Below are positions 16,215 to 28,026 of a stretch of DNA of 43,054 nt, piece by piece. The DNA is taken from assembly GCA_028874995.1 (NCBI GenBank), contig JAPPGM010000047.1:27703-70756 (forward strand). The letters are read 5' to 3'. The notes beneath the pieces were generated by a model. It worked only from the letters and a program-made list of their open reading frames with translations. It ran no database searches and was not told the origin of the DNA. Each line of letters opens with the position of its first letter. The stretch's first letter is position 1. The DNA is from Gemmatimonadota bacterium. GTDB lineage: Bacteria; Gemmatimonadota; Gemmatimonadetes; Longimicrobiales; Gaopeijiaceae. The position numbers were made by a program, and so were the translations under genes.

Positions 16215-16798
16215 CGGCGGCGGGAGGCACCATCCCCCGCGTCGCCCCCCGGGCCGGAACCGGTGTGGCGCGGCTCGTCCTCGTCGGCTTCATGGGCGCC
16301 GGCAAGTCCACGGTCGGGCCCCTCCTCGGCCATGCACTGGACTGGGACTTCGTGGACCTCGACGACGAGATCGCGGGCCGGGAGGGAAGTCACCCCGCCG
16401 AAATCATCCGCCGCCACGGCATCGAACGTTTCCGCACACTGGAGTCGAAGGTCGCGAGGGAACTGCTCCGCCGCGAACGGGTAGTCCTCGCCATGGGCGG
16501 AGGCTGGGCCGCGCAGCCCGGCCACATGGCCTCACTGGGGCAGGGCAGCTTGTCCGTCTGGCTGCGGGTCACGCCCGAAACGGCCCTGGCCCGGATCCGC
16601 GCGTCGGACCCCCCCCGGCCGCTCCTCGAGGGCCCCGATCCGCACGCGGTCGCTACGAATCTGCTGCGGGGCCGGATTGCGCACTACGGCCTGAGTACCA
16701 TTACAATCGAAACGGAGGGCAGGTCTCCCGGCGAGGTGGCCCGGGAGATCCTGCAACACCCTGGTGTGACGGAACCCGACACGGAGGAATCCGAGTGA
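16211..16798 (+). CDS. aroK: Shikimate kinase
   Basis: A 195-residue P-loop kinase phosphorylating shikimate with ATP. Walker A is GFMGAGKST after a 20-residue leader (probably unstructured). FVDLDDEIAGREG gives the shikimate-binding Asp, ERFRTLESKV the conserved Arg/Glu helix, and VVLAMGGGWAAQP the Gly-rich shikimate site. The lid region is ASDPPRPLLEG with its conserved Arg. The gene is coupled by 4-base overlaps to aroC upstream and topA downstream (GTGA), so two steps of aromatic synthesis are co-transcribed with a topoisomerase gene. Confidence 0.94.
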   Translation: MTAAGGTIPRVAPRAGTGVARLVLVGFMGAGKSTVGPLLGHALDWDFVDLDDEIAGREGSHPAEIIRRHGIERFRTLESKVARELLRRERVVLAMGGGWAAQPGHMASLGQGSLSVWLRVTPETALARIRASDPPRPLLEGPDPHAVATNLLRGRIAHYGLSTITIETEGRSPGEVAREILQHPGVTEPDTEESE

Positions 16799-19473
16799 AG
16801 CTGGTGATCGTCGAGTCGCCCGCGAAGGCCAAGACCATCGAGCGGTTCCTCGGCCCGGAGTACCGGGTCGCGGCATCGTACGGCCATATCCGCGACCTGC
16901 CCCGGTCCGCCCGGGAGATTCCCGCGGCCCTGCGGGACAAGCCCTGGGGGAGACTGGCAGTGGATACCGAAGACGGCTTCAGGCCCGTCTACATCGTCCC
17001 CGAGGAGAGCCGGCGGTATGTGCGCGAGCTGAACAGGCTCCTCGGGGGCGCCGACGAAATCCTCCTCGCTACCGATGAGGACCGCGAGGGTGAGTCGATC
17101 AGCTGGCACCTGGTCGAGGTGCTGAAGCCGTCGGTGCCGGTGCGGCGAATCGCCTTCCACGAGATCACCCGGTCCGCCATCCGGGAGGCGCTCGCCAATC
17201 CCCGCCAGGTGAACCGGCGGCTGGTGCAGGCGCAGGAGGCGCGCCGCGTGCTGGACCGCCTCTTCGGCTACAGCCTGTCCCCCGTGCTGTGGAAGAAGGT
17301 GCGCACCAAGCTGAGCGCGGGGCGGGTCCAGAGCGTCGCGCTCAGGCTGGTGGTGGACCGCGAGGAGGAACGCCTGCGCTTCCGGGTGTCCGAGTACTGG
17401 CGCGCGCGGGCGCTGCTGGCGGCGGGCGACCTGGAGTTCGCGGCGGTGCTCATCCGGATCGGCGGGCAACGGGTGGCGACGAGCAAGGACTTCGACTCGG
17501 TCACCGGAGTGCCGCTCGCTTCATCGCGCGCGGTCGCGCTCGACGGGGAGGGCGCCGAGGCGATCGCGTCCGGGGCCATTGCCGCCGTTCCCTGGAGGGT
17601 CGACGCGGTCGACCGCAAGTCCACCCGCCAGCGTCCCGCGCCGCCCTTCACCACCTCCACGCTGCAACAGGCCGCCAGCCGTCGGCTTCGCATGACGCCG
17701 AGGCAGACGATGAGGGTCGCGCAGCGCCTCTACGAGGGCATCGACCTCGGCGGCGGCGACCGCGAGGGCCTCATCACCTACATGCGAACCGACTCCGTGA
17801 CTCTGTCCGAGAAGGCGCTGGGCGAAGCGGGCGGCTACATCAGGCGGACCTTCGGGGACGAGTACTACCAGGGCCCCAGACGCTACCGCACGAAGTCGAA
17901 GCTGGCGCAGGAGGCGCACGAGGCCATTCGCCCCACCAGGATCACGCGCGCTCCCCAGAGCGTCTCCCGTCTGCTGGACAAGCAGGAACTCGCGCTGTAC
18001 CGCCTCATCTGGAACCGCACCGTCGCCTCCCAGATGGCCGATGCGCGCGTGGACCGCACCACGGTCGACCTGGTCGCCCGGATCGGCGGCGTGGACCACA
18101 CCTTCCGGGCATCGGGATCGGTCCTGCGCTTCCCCGGTTTCCTGAAGGTCTACGGGGACACGAGGAAGGATCAGCTCCTGCCTCCGCTGGCGCCCGGGGA
18201 CGAGATCCACGCCGAGGGAAGCGGCGGCCCACCGCGCACCGTCCAGGACACCGGCCGGGAGCAGGAGGACGCGTCCGGCCCCACCGTCCTGCGCTCCGTC
18301 GAGCCCGAACGTCGCGAGACCAGGCCGCCCCCCCGCTACACCGAAGCGTCGCTCGTCAGGAAGCTGGAAGAGGAGGGGATCGGCCGCCCGTCCACCTACA
18401 CCCCGACCATCTCGCGCATCCAGGATCGCGACTACGTGCGCAAGCGCGAGGGCGCCCTGGTGCCAACGTACGTCGGGCTGGCTGTCACCCGGCTTCTGCG
18501 CGACCACTTCGGCAAGTACATCGACCTCGGCTTCACGGCGCGCATGGAGGACTCGCTGGACGACATCGCCACGGGCGAGGTCGAGTCCCGCCGCTTCCTC
18601 GACGCCTTCTACAACGGGGAAGCCGACCAGCCCGGCCTGGACCGCGAGATCGAGGACGCGCTGCCGGGCATCGATTTCCCCGCCGTCCCCCTGGGCACCG
18701 ACCCCGAAACCGGGAAAGAGATCCGGGTGCGGATCGGCAGGAACTCGGTCTTCGCGGAGCGGGGCGAGGGGGACGAGCGAGTGTCGGCCACCATTCCCGA
18801 CGAGCTCCTGATCGACGAGCTGACCGTTGAGCGTGCGCGTGAGCTCTTCGAGGCGCGCTCCCGCACCGACGAGCCTATCGGGACCGATCCCCGAACCGGT
18901 GAGCCGGTCTTCGTCCGGGTCGGCAAGTACGGCCCGTACGTCCAGCTGGGAGAAGCCCGCAAGGGAGGCGACAAGCCGCGCTGGGTCGGGCTGCCGAAGG
19001 GCTTGGAAGCGGCGGAGGTCACGCTGGACCATGCGCTGAAGCTTCTCTCGCTGCCGCGGACGCTGGGCAAGGATCCCGATAGCGGTGAAGAGGTCAGAGC
19101 GGGGTTGGGCAGGTACGGACCGTTCGTGGCGCGGGGCAGGGAATTCCGGAGTCTGCGGTCCCCGGATGAGATGTTCACCGTCACCCTCGACGAGGCTCTG
19201 GCCCTGCTGGCGCGGGAGAAGAAACCACGGCGAGCGTCGCAGGCGCTGCGAGTGGTGGGCCCCCACCCCGAAACCGGCGCCGAGATCCGTCTGCTCAAGG
19301 GGCGCTACGGGCCGTACGTGACCGACGGGAAGGTCAACGCGAGCGTTCCGAAGGGACGCGACCCGATGGTTGTCACCGTCGACGAGGCACTGGAACTCAT
19401 GGCGAAGGCGGCCGAGCGGAAGAAGACCCGGCCGACCCGGGGCCGCCGCCGCGGCGCCCGGCGGAGGGGGTGA
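16795..19473 (+). CDS. topA: DNA topoisomerase I
   Basis: An 892-residue type IA topoisomerase that relaxes negative supercoils. The Toprim domain begins at once (LVIVESPAKAKTIERFLG) with acidic LATDEDREGE; the active-site Tyr329 lies in ITYMRTDSVTLS; EEGIGRPSTYTPTISRI is a further core block. Instead of the E. coli-type Cys4 zinc ribbons, the C-terminus has four repeats of the topoisomerase C-terminal type (for example GTDPRTGEPVFVRVGKYGPY and GLGRYGPFVARG) from about residue 635 on, followed by a basic tail (KKTRPTRGRRRGARRRG). The GTG start overlaps the aroK stop. This begins a topA-trmFO-xerC-hslV-hslU run. Confidence 0.97.
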   Translation: MKLVIVESPAKAKTIERFLGPEYRVAASYGHIRDLPRSAREIPAALRDKPWGRLAVDTEDGFRPVYIVPEESRRYVRELNRLLGGADEILLATDEDREGESISWHLVEVLKPSVPVRRIAFHEITRSAIREALANPRQVNRRLVQAQEARRVLDRLFGYSLSPVLWKKVRTKLSAGRVQSVALRLVVDREEERLRFRVSEYWRARALLAAGDLEFAAVLIRIGGQRVATSKDFDSVTGVPLASSRAVALDGEGAEAIASGAIAAVPWRVDAVDRKSTRQRPAPPFTTSTLQQAASRRLRMTPRQTMRVAQRLYEGIDLGGGDREGLITYMRTDSVTLSEKALGEAGGYIRRTFGDEYYQGPRRYRTKSKLAQEAHEAIRPTRITRAPQSVSRLLDKQELALYRLIWNRTVASQMADARVDRTTVDLVARIGGVDHTFRASGSVLRFPGFLKVYGDTRKDQLLPPLAPGDEIHAEGSGGPPRTVQDTGREQEDASGPTVLRSVEPERRETRPPPRYTEASLVRKLEEEGIGRPSTYTPTISRIQDRDYVRKREGALVPTYVGLAVTRLLRDHFGKYIDLGFTARMEDSLDDIATGEVESRRFLDAFYNGEADQPGLDREIEDALPGIDFPAVPLGTDPETGKEIRVRIGRNSVFAERGEGDERVSATIPDELLIDELTVERARELFEARSRTDEPIGTDPRTGEPVFVRVGKYGPYVQLGEARKGGDKPRWVGLPKGLEAAEVTLDHALKLLSLPRTLGKDPDSGEEVRAGLGRYGPFVARGREFRSLRSPDEMFTVTLDEALALLAREKKPRRASQALRVVGPHPETGAEIRLLKGRYGPYVTDGKVNASVPKGRDPMVVTVDEALELMAKAAERKKTRPTRGRRRGARRRG

Positions 19474-19482
19474 CGGAACCCG

Positions 19483-20877
19483 GTGAGCCTCGTCACCGTG
19501 GTCGGGGGAGGCCTCGCCGGATGCGAAGCGGCGCTGGCGCTGGCCGAGCGGGGCAGAAACGTGCGGCTCGTGGAGATGCGGCCGGTGAAGACCACGCCGG
19601 CCCACCAGACCGCCGGCCTGGGCGAACTCGTCTGCACCAACTCCTTCAAGAGCGAGCGCGTGACCACCGCGCACGGCCAGCTCAAGCGCGAGATGAAGCA
19701 CCTCGGATCGGTGCTGCTGGCGGCGGCCGAGGAGAGCAGGGTGCCGGCGGGCGCGGCTCTGGCGGTCGACCGCGAACTCTTTTCGCGCGGGCTCACGCGG
19801 CGGGTCGAGGCACATGCGGGTATCGAGCTCGTGCGCGAGGAGGTCCGCTCCATTCCCGACGGCCCGACCGTGGTGGCCACGGGGCCCCTCACCTCCGATG
19901 CGCTGGCCGAGAGCATCGCCGCCGAGCTGGGGGACGGGGGACTGGCCTTCTACGACGCGATCGCGCCCATCGTGCACGCGGACTCGGTGGACCGCCGGGT
20001 CGCCTTCGCCGCCGGCCGCTACCGGCAGGACGCCGACTACCTGAACTGCCCGCTCACCGAGAGCGAGTACGACGCCTTCATCGAGGCGCTGCGGGCGGCC
20101 GACATCTACGAGGGACACGACTGGGAGAACGTCCCGTACTTCGAGGGCTGCCTCCCGATCGAGGTCATGGCGGCGAGGGGACACGACACGCTTCGCTACG
20201 GCCCCATGAAGCCCGTTGGCCTGCGCGACCCCCGCACCGGCACGCGCCCGCACGCGGTCGTGCAACTCAGGCGCGAGGACCGGGCAGGGCAGATGTGGAA
20301 CCTGGTGGGATTCCAGACGCGCCTCCGGACGGGGGAACAGGGGCGCGTCTTCACGATGATCCCGGGGCTGGGTGACGCCGAGTTCCTTCGCTGGGGCTCC
20401 ATCCACCGCAACACGTACCTGAACTTCCCAGGGCGCCTGAGCGCGTACGGTTCGTCGCGCCGCCGTCCCGACCTCCTCTTCGCGGGGCAGCTAACGGGCG
20501 TGGAGGGCTATACCGAGTCGGCCGCCTCCGGAATCGTCGCGGGCGTCAACCTGGACCGCGTGCTGAACGGGCAGCGTCCGGTGCTCCCCCCGGCCGAGAC
20601 CATGCTCGGCGCCCTCTACCGCTACCTGCGCGACGCCGATCCGGACGACTTCCAACCCATGAACTCGAACTGGGGACTCGTGGACCCCATGCCCGATGCG
20701 CCACGGAAGAAGGCGCTCAGGCGGGAAGCCATGGCGGAGCGCGCCGATCGCTCCTTCCGCCGGTGGATCGAGGCGGAGAACCTCATGCCGGGGTTGGCAC
20801 CGACGGCGGGTTCAATGCCGGCTTCGGCGCCGAGACCCGGTTCCATGCGCGCTTCGACCGCGGTGGCCAGCCCATGA
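19483..20877 (+). CDS. trmFO: Folate/FAD-dependent tRNA (uracil-54-C5) methyltransferase
   Basis: A 464-residue flavoprotein making ribothymidine at position 54 of tRNAs with methylene-tetrahydrofolate as carbon donor. The FAD-binding motif VTVVGGGLAGCEAALALAERG sits at the very start. GELVCTNSFKSE has the conserved Cys, and LLFAGQLTGVEGYTESAASGIVAGVN is the second dinucleotide/FAD block typical of TrmFO (GidA-small). GTG at 19483, 9 bases after topA. The last ~30 residues are low complexity (GSMPASAPRPGSMRAS) and beyond the family's usual end. Its stop overlaps the xerC start (ATGA). Confidence 0.96.
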   Translation: MSLVTVVGGGLAGCEAALALAERGRNVRLVEMRPVKTTPAHQTAGLGELVCTNSFKSERVTTAHGQLKREMKHLGSVLLAAAEESRVPAGAALAVDRELFSRGLTRRVEAHAGIELVREEVRSIPDGPTVVATGPLTSDALAESIAAELGDGGLAFYDAIAPIVHADSVDRRVAFAAGRYRQDADYLNCPLTESEYDAFIEALRAADIYEGHDWENVPYFEGCLPIEVMAARGHDTLRYGPMKPVGLRDPRTGTRPHAVVQLRREDRAGQMWNLVGFQTRLRTGEQGRVFTMIPGLGDAEFLRWGSIHRNTYLNFPGRLSAYGSSRRRPDLLFAGQLTGVEGYTESAASGIVAGVNLDRVLNGQRPVLPPAETMLGALYRYLRDADPDDFQPMNSNWGLVDPMPDAPRKKALRREAMAERADRSFRRWIEAENLMPGLAPTAGSMPASAPRPGSMRASTAVASP

Positions 20878-21776
20878 CCTCCGAGGTCGCCCGCTTCCTC
20901 GAACACCTCGCGGGAACGCGCAACCTGTCGCCCCACACCGTTGCCGCCTACCGCCGCGATCTCCTCGACCTCGAGAAGTTCACGCGCGAGTACCTGTGCC
21001 GCGACGACTTCGAATGGAGCGACGTCGACCGGGGCGTCATCCGCGCCTTCCTCGGGGAGGCGGGGCGCAGGGGGCTCGCGCCGCGGACCGTAGCGCGCAA
21101 GCTGTCGGCCGTTCGCGCGCTCTTCCGCCACCTGCACCGCGCGGGGGAGATCACCTCGAATCCGGCAAGTCTCGTGCGCGGCCCGAAGCTCGACCGCACC
21201 CTTCCCGGCCACCTTCGTGCCGAGGAGGTGGCCGCGCTCTTTCGCTGGGCGGAGGACAGCGCCCGGGAGAACGGCCTCGCCGAAACCCGCCTCCTCGCCA
21301 TCCTGGAGCTGCTCTACGGCAGCGGCCTGCGCCTCTCTGAACTGGCGTCGCTGGGTGTGCGTTCACTCGATCCGGACCGCGGCCAGATCCGCGTCCTGGG
21401 AAAGGGGAGGAAGGAGCGAATCGTGCCGGTGACCGCGGCGGCCGCGCGGGCGATCCGGCGTTATCTGCCGCGTCGGGACGAGGTGGCCGAGCCCGGCGAA
21501 CGGGCGTTGCTGGTGGGCCGACACGGCCGCCGGCTTTCGAACCGGCACATTCAGCGCCTCGTCCAGTCGGTCCTCGAGGACTTCGCCGACAGCGCCAACC
21601 TGTCCGTGCACTCGCTGCGGCACACCTTTGCCACGCACCTGCTGGACGCGGGGGCGGATCTGATGGCGGTCAAGGAACTGCTGGGGCATGCGTCGCTTGG
21701 GACGACGCAGATCTACGCCCATACGTCGAAGGAGCGGCTGCGGCGGGTGTACAAGGGTGCGCATCCGCGGGCGTAG
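20874..21776 (+). CDS. xerC: Tyrosine recombinase XerC/XerD type
   Basis: A 300-residue site-specific recombinase of the chromosome-dimer resolution type acting at dif. The N-terminal SAM-like core-binding domain ([19 protein letters not shown]) is followed by the catalytic domain with the full set Arg153 (GSGLRLSEL), Lys178 (GKGRKERI), His246 and Arg249 ([13 protein letters not shown]), His272 ([11 protein letters not shown]) and nucleophile Tyr281. Length equals Xer proteins, not phage integrases, and there is no attachment site nearby. The ATG at 20874 overlaps the trmFO stop; a longer frame to 20763 is only the shadow of trmFO. XerC is preferred over XerD by gene order (as codV in Bacillus). 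Confidence 0.94.
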   Translation: MTSEVARFLEHLAGTRNLSPHTVAAYRRDLLDLEKFTREYLCRDDFEWSDVDRGVIRAFLGEAGRRGLAPRTVARKLSAVRALFRHLHRAGEITSNPASLVRGPKLDRTLPGHLRAEEVAALFRWAEDSARENGLAETRLLAILELLYGSGLRLSELASLGVRSLDPDRGQIRVLGKGRKERIVPVTAAAARAIRRYLPRRDEVAEPGERALLVGRHGRRLSNRHIQRLVQSVLEDFADSANLSVHSLRHTFATHLLDAGADLMAVKELLGHASLGTTQIYAHTSKERLRRVYKGAHPRA

Positions 21777-21829
21777 TGGCGGGTGCGGGACGGGTTCGGG
21801 ATCCATCCACGGTTCGGGCTCAAATGCCG

Positions 21830-21860
21830 TTGGACAAGCTCCCCCCGGTTTTCCTATCTT
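21830..21860 (+). promoter_or_regulatory. Candidate promoter for hslVU
   Basis: TTGGAC (21830-21835) and TATCTT (21855-21860) are separated by 19 bases, in the 161-base gap before hslV, about 80 bases before its start. The spacing is long and the -10 weak, so this is tentative. Confidence 0.3.
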
Positions 21861-21937
21861 TTAAGGCTGGACCCCACCGGTCCCATCCCGGCCCCCCGCT
21901 CAACGCCACCCCCGACGTCACCTCGTTCCACCACTCC

Positions 21938-22501
21938 ATGCACCCCAGCTCCCCCCTCCTCCCCGCCACCCCCATCCACGCCACGACCGTGATCGCCGTG
22001 TCGCGGAACGGCCGGGTCGCCATGGCGGGCGACGGCCAGGTGACCATGGGCGACACCGTGGTCAAGGGGGCGGCGCGCAAGGTCCGCCTCCTCAGGGACG
22101 GCAAGGTCCTCGCGGGCTTCGCGGGCGCGGTGGCCGACGCCTTCACCCTGTTCTCCAAGCTGGAGGGAAAGCTGGAGCGGTGGCCGTCCAACCTGCCGCG
22201 CGCCTGCGTCGAGCTGGCCAAGGAGTGGCGCACGGACCGCTACCTGCGCCGACTCGAGGCCCTCCTCGCGGTGGCCGACAGCGACCATCTCTTTCTGGTG
22301 GGTGGCGACGGCAACGTCATCGAACCCGACCTGCCCGTGCTGGCGATCGGGTCCGGCGGCGCGTACGCCCTCGCGGCGGCCAAGGCGCTCATCGACTGCT
22401 CGGACATGGACGCGCCCACAGTCGCCCGCCGCGCCCTCGAGATCGCCGCCGAAATCTGCGTCTACACGAACCACGAGATCACCGTACTGGAGCTGGCATA
22501 G
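21938..22501 (+). CDS. hslV: HslV peptidase of the HslUV (ClpYQ) protease
   Basis: A 187-residue proteasome-like threonine peptidase. The mature protein should begin at Thr16 ([19 protein letters not shown]), aligning with Thr1 of E. coli HslV, so there is a 15-residue propeptide ([15 protein letters not shown]) to be removed, longer than the single Met of E. coli. [13 protein letters not shown] carries the catalytic-site Lys, and [13 protein letters not shown] and [15 protein letters not shown] are family blocks. The ATG at 21938 is the last start before the Thr; the open frame extends upstream without homology. hslU follows after 4 bases. HslV forms two stacked hexamers capped by HslU. Confidence 0.95.
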   Translation: MHPSSPLLPATPIHATTVIAVSRNGRVAMAGDGQVTMGDTVVKGAARKVRLLRDGKVLAGFAGAVADAFTLFSKLEGKLERWPSNLPRACVELAKEWRTDRYLRRLEALLAVADSDHLFLVGGDGNVIEPDLPVLAIGSGGAYALAAAKALIDCSDMDAPTVARRALEIAAEICVYTNHEITVLELA

Positions 22502-22505
22502 CAGC

Positions 22506-24056
22506 ATGTCCACCGGAATCGTCACCGCCGACACCGCCGCACCGCCCCAGACCGGGCGGCCCGACGACCCTCCCCACTGGCTGGACCCTCTCACCCCCCG
22601 CCAGGTCGTCGAAGAGCTGGACAAGTACATCATCGGCCAATCGGAGGCCAAGAAGGCGGTGGCGATCGCGCTCCGCAACCGCTGGCGGCGGCAGCAGGTC
22701 GAGGAGGAACTGCGCGAGGAGATCCTGCCCAACAACCTGATCATGATCGGGCCGACCGGGGTCGGGAAGACCGAGATCGCCCGGCGGCTGTCCCGTTTGA
22801 CGGGGTCCCCGTTCATCAAGGTGGAGGCGTCGAAGTTCACCGAGGTGGGATACGTGGGACGGGACGTCGAGTCGATGATCCGCGACCTGGTCGACACGGC
22901 CGTTGCCATGGTGCGTTCGGCGCGCGAGGACGAGGTGGAGGGCGAGGCCGAACGGCAGGTCGAGGAGCGACTGCTGGACCTGCTGCTGCCGGACTCCGCA
23001 GCCCCGGCGAAGCATGCGCCGGCACCCGGCTCCGGCGGGGCCCAGACCCCGACTCAACCCTCGGGCGTGGCGGGTTCACCGGGCAACGTCTTCGTCGCCG
23101 GCCCCGCCGTGGCGGGCCGAACCGGCCGGTCGGCGGACCCCAACGGCGACATCTCGCTCGCCGAACGCCGCGCACGCACCCGTGAGAAGCTCCGCAAGCT
23201 CCTGGTCGACGGCCACCTCGAGGAGCGCACCGTGGAGATCGATATCCAGCAGGGCATGCCCGTGAGCGGGATGATGTTCCCGATGGGGGGCGGCATGGAG
23301 GGCATGGACATGAACATCACCGAGATGCTGCAGGACATGCTGCCCAAGCGCTCCAAGCGCCGTACGGTGTCGGTCGCCGAGGCGCGCCGCGTCCTCTTCC
23401 AGGAGGAACTGGACCGGCTTGTGGACATGGACGAGGTGGTCAACGAGGCTCTGGACCGGGCCGAAGAAACCGGCATCATCTTCCTCGACGAGATCGACAA
23501 GGTGGCGGGGCAGCGGGGCGGGGCGGGCCCGGACGTGAGCCGCGAGGGGGTACAGCGCGACCTGCTGCCGATCGTGGAAGGGTCCAACGTGCAGACCAAG
23601 TACGGATTCGTGCGCACCGACCACATCCTCTTCATCGCGGCCGGGGCCTTCCACGTCGCCAAGCCTTCGGACCTGGTCCCCGAGCTGCAGGGGCGCTTCC
23701 CGATCCGGGTCGAGCTCGACAGCCTGGGCGCGCCCGAGTTCGCCCGCATCCTGCGCGAGCCGAGGAATGCGCTGGTGCGCCAGTACCGCGCGCTGGTCGA
23801 CACCGAGGGCGCGGAGGTCGAGTTCACCGACGACGGGATCGAGGAGATCGCGCGTATCGCGGCCGATCTCAACGACCGCATGGAGAACATCGGCGCGCGT
23901 CGGCTCAGGACCGTGCTGACCACGTTGCTGGAGGACCTTCTCTTCGACCTGCCGGACGAAGGGCGTGGCGAGACGGTGGTGGTCACGGCGGAGTTCGTGC
24001 GCGAGCGGCTGGACAAGATCGCCTCCGACGACGACCTCAGCCGCTACATCCTCTGA
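22506..24056 (+). CDS. hslU: HslU ATPase subunit of the HslUV protease
   Basis: A 516-residue AAA+ unfoldase; E. coli HslU has 443. Walker A GPTGVGKT is at 82-89, the pore motif GYVGRD follows, Walker B is [10 protein letters not shown], and the C-terminal DDLSRYIL is the tail that docks into HslV. The extra length is mainly an N-terminal lead of ~25 residues and a Pro/Ala/Gly-rich stretch at about 163-214 ([17 protein letters not shown]) at the start of the I domain, which faces incoming substrate. Met-rich [16 protein letters not shown] later in the I domain is a family trait. Starts 4 bases after hslV. Function in heat-stress proteolysis is well established for the family. Confidence 0.96.
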   Translation: MSTGIVTADTAAPPQTGRPDDPPHWLDPLTPRQVVEELDKYIIGQSEAKKAVAIALRNRWRRQQVEEELREEILPNNLIMIGPTGVGKTEIARRLSRLTGSPFIKVEASKFTEVGYVGRDVESMIRDLVDTAVAMVRSAREDEVEGEAERQVEERLLDLLLPDSAAPAKHAPAPGSGGAQTPTQPSGVAGSPGNVFVAGPAVAGRTGRSADPNGDISLAERRARTREKLRKLLVDGHLEERTVEIDIQQGMPVSGMMFPMGGGMEGMDMNITEMLQDMLPKRSKRRTVSVAEARRVLFQEELDRLVDMDEVVNEALDRAEETGIIFLDEIDKVAGQRGGAGPDVSREGVQRDLLPIVEGSNVQTKYGFVRTDHILFIAAGAFHVAKPSDLVPELQGRFPIRVELDSLGAPEFARILREPRNALVRQYRALVDTEGAEVEFTDDGIEEIARIAADLNDRMENIGARRLRTVLTTLLEDLLFDLPDEGRGETVVVTAEFVRERLDKIASDDDLSRYIL

Positions 24057-24079
24057 CCCAACCGGGACGCTCGGGACAC

Positions 24080-24991
24080 ATGGCACCGCGGCCGCGTCAC
24101 TTCCTCGACCTCGCCTCCCACGAGACCGCGTACCTGCGCCACCTTCTTCAGCTGACCGGACGCGTCAAGGCGGGCGAGTTCGCCGGCCGTCCCCTCAAGG
24201 GCCGCACCCTGGCGATGATCTTCCGCAAGAGCTCGACGCGCACCCGCGTCAGCACCGAAGTGGGGATGGCGCAGCTCGGCGGTCACGCCCTCATGATTTC
24301 GGACCGCGAGTCCCAGATGGGTCGCGGCGAGACCGTGGCCGACACGGCGAAGGTCCTCAGCCGCTACGTGGACGGCATCCTCATCCGCACCTTCGGCCAC
24401 GACGAGGTGGTCGAGCTTGCCCGCGAGGCGACGGTCCCGGTCATCAACGGCCTCACCGACCTGCTCCATCCCTGCCAGGTCATGGCGGACCTCTTCACCG
24501 CGGCCGAGGAGTTCGGCGACGATCATCTGGCCTCACTGCGGGTCGCCTGGATCGGCGACGGAAACAACATGGCCAATTCGTGGCTGAACGCAGCATACCG
24601 GTTCGGCTTCCCGCTGCGGCTGGCCTGTCCCCCGGAGTACGGCCCCGACCCGGAGATCCTGGACCGGTCCCGCTCCGCCGCCGATGTCGAACTCCTGCGC
24701 TCCGCCACCGAAGCCGCCGAGGGCGCCCATATCGTCACCACCGACGTGTGGGCCTCGATGGGCCAGGAGGACGAACAGCGCGCCCGCGAGGTCGCCTTCG
24801 CCGGATACCGGGTCGACGAAACCGTCATGGAGCAGGCGGACCCGTCGGCGATCTTCCTGCACTGCCTTCCCGCCCACCGTGGCGAAGAGGTGACCGCGGG
24901 CGTGATCGACGGCCCCCGCTCGCGCGTATTCGACGAGGCGGAGAACCGCCTGCACGTCATCAAGGCCATTCTTCTCGACCTGATCGGCTGA
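24080..24991 (+). CDS. argF: Ornithine carbamoyltransferase
   Basis: A 303-residue enzyme making citrulline from ornithine and carbamoyl phosphate in arginine synthesis. The carbamoyl-phosphate loop SSTRTR is at 51-56, HPCQ at 130-133, and the ornithine-binding HCLPAHRGEE begins at 261. ESQMGRGETVADTAKVLSRY is the 80s-type loop. HCLP with HRG separates it from aspartate carbamoyltransferases and fits anabolic OTC rather than N-acetyl- or N-succinyl-ornithine variants, though these cannot be fully excluded. It begins 23 bases after hslU, with gcvT 6 bases downstream; no other arg gene is in the window. Confidence 0.93.
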   Translation: MAPRPRHFLDLASHETAYLRHLLQLTGRVKAGEFAGRPLKGRTLAMIFRKSSTRTRVSTEVGMAQLGGHALMISDRESQMGRGETVADTAKVLSRYVDGILIRTFGHDEVVELAREATVPVINGLTDLLHPCQVMADLFTAAEEFGDDHLASLRVAWIGDGNNMANSWLNAAYRFGFPLRLACPPEYGPDPEILDRSRSAADVELLRSATEAAEGAHIVTTDVWASMGQEDEQRAREVAFAGYRVDETVMEQADPSAIFLHCLPAHRGEEVTAGVIDGPRSRVFDEAENRLHVIKAILLDLIG

Positions 24992-24997
24992 CAGCCC

Positions 24998-26116
24998 GTG
25001 GAAAAAATGGACAAGACCCTCGCCAACACCCCGCTGCACGACACCCACATCGCGCTCGGCGGGAAGATGGTGCCCTTCGCCGGCTACGCCATGCCGGTGC
25101 AGTACCCGACCGGCATCCGCGCCGAACACGCGGCCGTGCGCACCGCCGCAGGCCTCTTCGACGTGTCGCACATGGGTGAATTCACCGTGCGCGGTCCCCA
25201 GGCGGAGGACCTCGTCCAGTACCTGACCGTCAACGACGTGTCGCGGGTGGCCGTTGGGCAGGCTCAGTACTCCGCCCTCTGCAACGAGCGCGGCACTATC
25301 CTCGACGACCTGCTCGTCTACCGCTTCGCCGACCGCATCGTGCTGGTGGTGAATGCCGGCAACCGGGCGAAGGACTGGGACTGGGTGACCAGGCACGCCG
25401 CCGGCTACGACGTGGAGGTATCCGACGACTCCGACGACATCGCCCTGATCGCCCTTCAGGGCCCGGCCAGCCAGGAGATCCTGACGCCCCTGACCACCGC
25501 CGATCTTGACACAATCGGCTACTACCGTTTCGCCGAGGGCCAGGTGGCGGGCGCTTACGCGACGATCAGCCGCACCGGCTACACCGGCGAGGACGGCTTC
25601 GAGCTCTACCTCCCCGCCCCCGCCGCCCCCGCCGTATGGAACGCAGTCAGCGAGACGGGCGCCCCCCACGGCCTCATCCCCGCCGGCCTCGGCGCGCGCG
25701 ACTCGCTCCGCCTCGAGATGGGGTACGCCCTCTACGGCAACGACCTCGACGAGGAGCACACCGCGCTGGAGTCCGGCCTGGGCTGGATCGTGAAGTTTGG
25801 TGCGGGCGACTTCATCGGCAGCACGGCGCTGGCCGCCGAGAAGAAACGGGGCGTAACCCGCCGCCTGACCGGCGTCCGCCTCACCCAGCGGGGGTTTCCG
25901 CGCCCCGGCTACCCCCTCGTGCACGACGGCGATGATGTGGGAACCGTCACTTCGGGGGTCGCCAGCCCGTCCCTCGGCGGCGGCATCGCGATGGGGTACC
26001 TGCCCGTCGCCGCGGCCCGCCCCGGCACCGAAGTCGGGGTCCGCATCCGCGGCCGCGTCATTGCGGGGATCTCCCAGCGCCCGCCCTTCTACACCGAGGG
26101 TTCGATCCGGAGGTAG
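24998..26116 (+). CDS. gcvT: Glycine cleavage system T protein (aminomethyltransferase)
   Basis: A 372-residue tetrahydrofolate-dependent aminomethyltransferase that releases ammonia and methylene-THF from the aminomethyl-lipoyl H protein. Family blocks: [67 protein letters not shown] and [18 protein letters not shown]. The C-terminal beta-barrel ends [18 protein letters not shown] at 24998 and ATG at 25007 are both possible starts; homology begins after either. It lies 6 bases after argF with no glycine riboswitch in between, and gcvH/gcvP are not in this window. Its methylene-THF product is also the donor for TrmFO, though this link is only biochemical. Confidence 0.95.
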   Translation: MEKMDKTLANTPLHDTHIALGGKMVPFAGYAMPVQYPTGIRAEHAAVRTAAGLFDVSHMGEFTVRGPQAEDLVQYLTVNDVSRVAVGQAQYSALCNERGTILDDLLVYRFADRIVLVVNAGNRAKDWDWVTRHAAGYDVEVSDDSDDIALIALQGPASQEILTPLTTADLDTIGYYRFAEGQVAGAYATISRTGYTGEDGFELYLPAPAAPAVWNAVSETGAPHGLIPAGLGARDSLRLEMGYALYGNDLDEEHTALESGLGWIVKFGAGDFIGSTALAAEKKRGVTRRLTGVRLTQRGFPRPGYPLVHDGDDVGTVTSGVASPSLGGGIAMGYLPVAAARPGTEVGVRIRGRVIAGISQRPPFYTEGSIRR

Positions 26117-26126
26117 CCCCCCGCCC

Positions 26127-27932
<1,806 letters not shown>

Positions 27933-28026
27933 AGCTGGCCGGAGGCGTGGCAGCCACTCGCCGTTCAGCGGAGTACTTGATGCAGCCTTTGGCCATCCCA
28001 CGCGACCCCCGCACCGCCAAATGTCA

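Noticed and set aside
17521-20406. Long reverse-strand open frame opposite topA and trmFO
   Set aside because: Antisense to two certain genes; composition typical of a shadow frame.
20874-21776. Tyrosine recombinase as sign of an integrated element
   Set aside because: Length, gene order and coupling to trmFO identify a housekeeping Xer protein; no att repeats or phage genes flank it.
24992-24997. Glycine riboswitch before gcvT
   Set aside because: Only six bases separate argF and gcvT, leaving no room for an aptamer.
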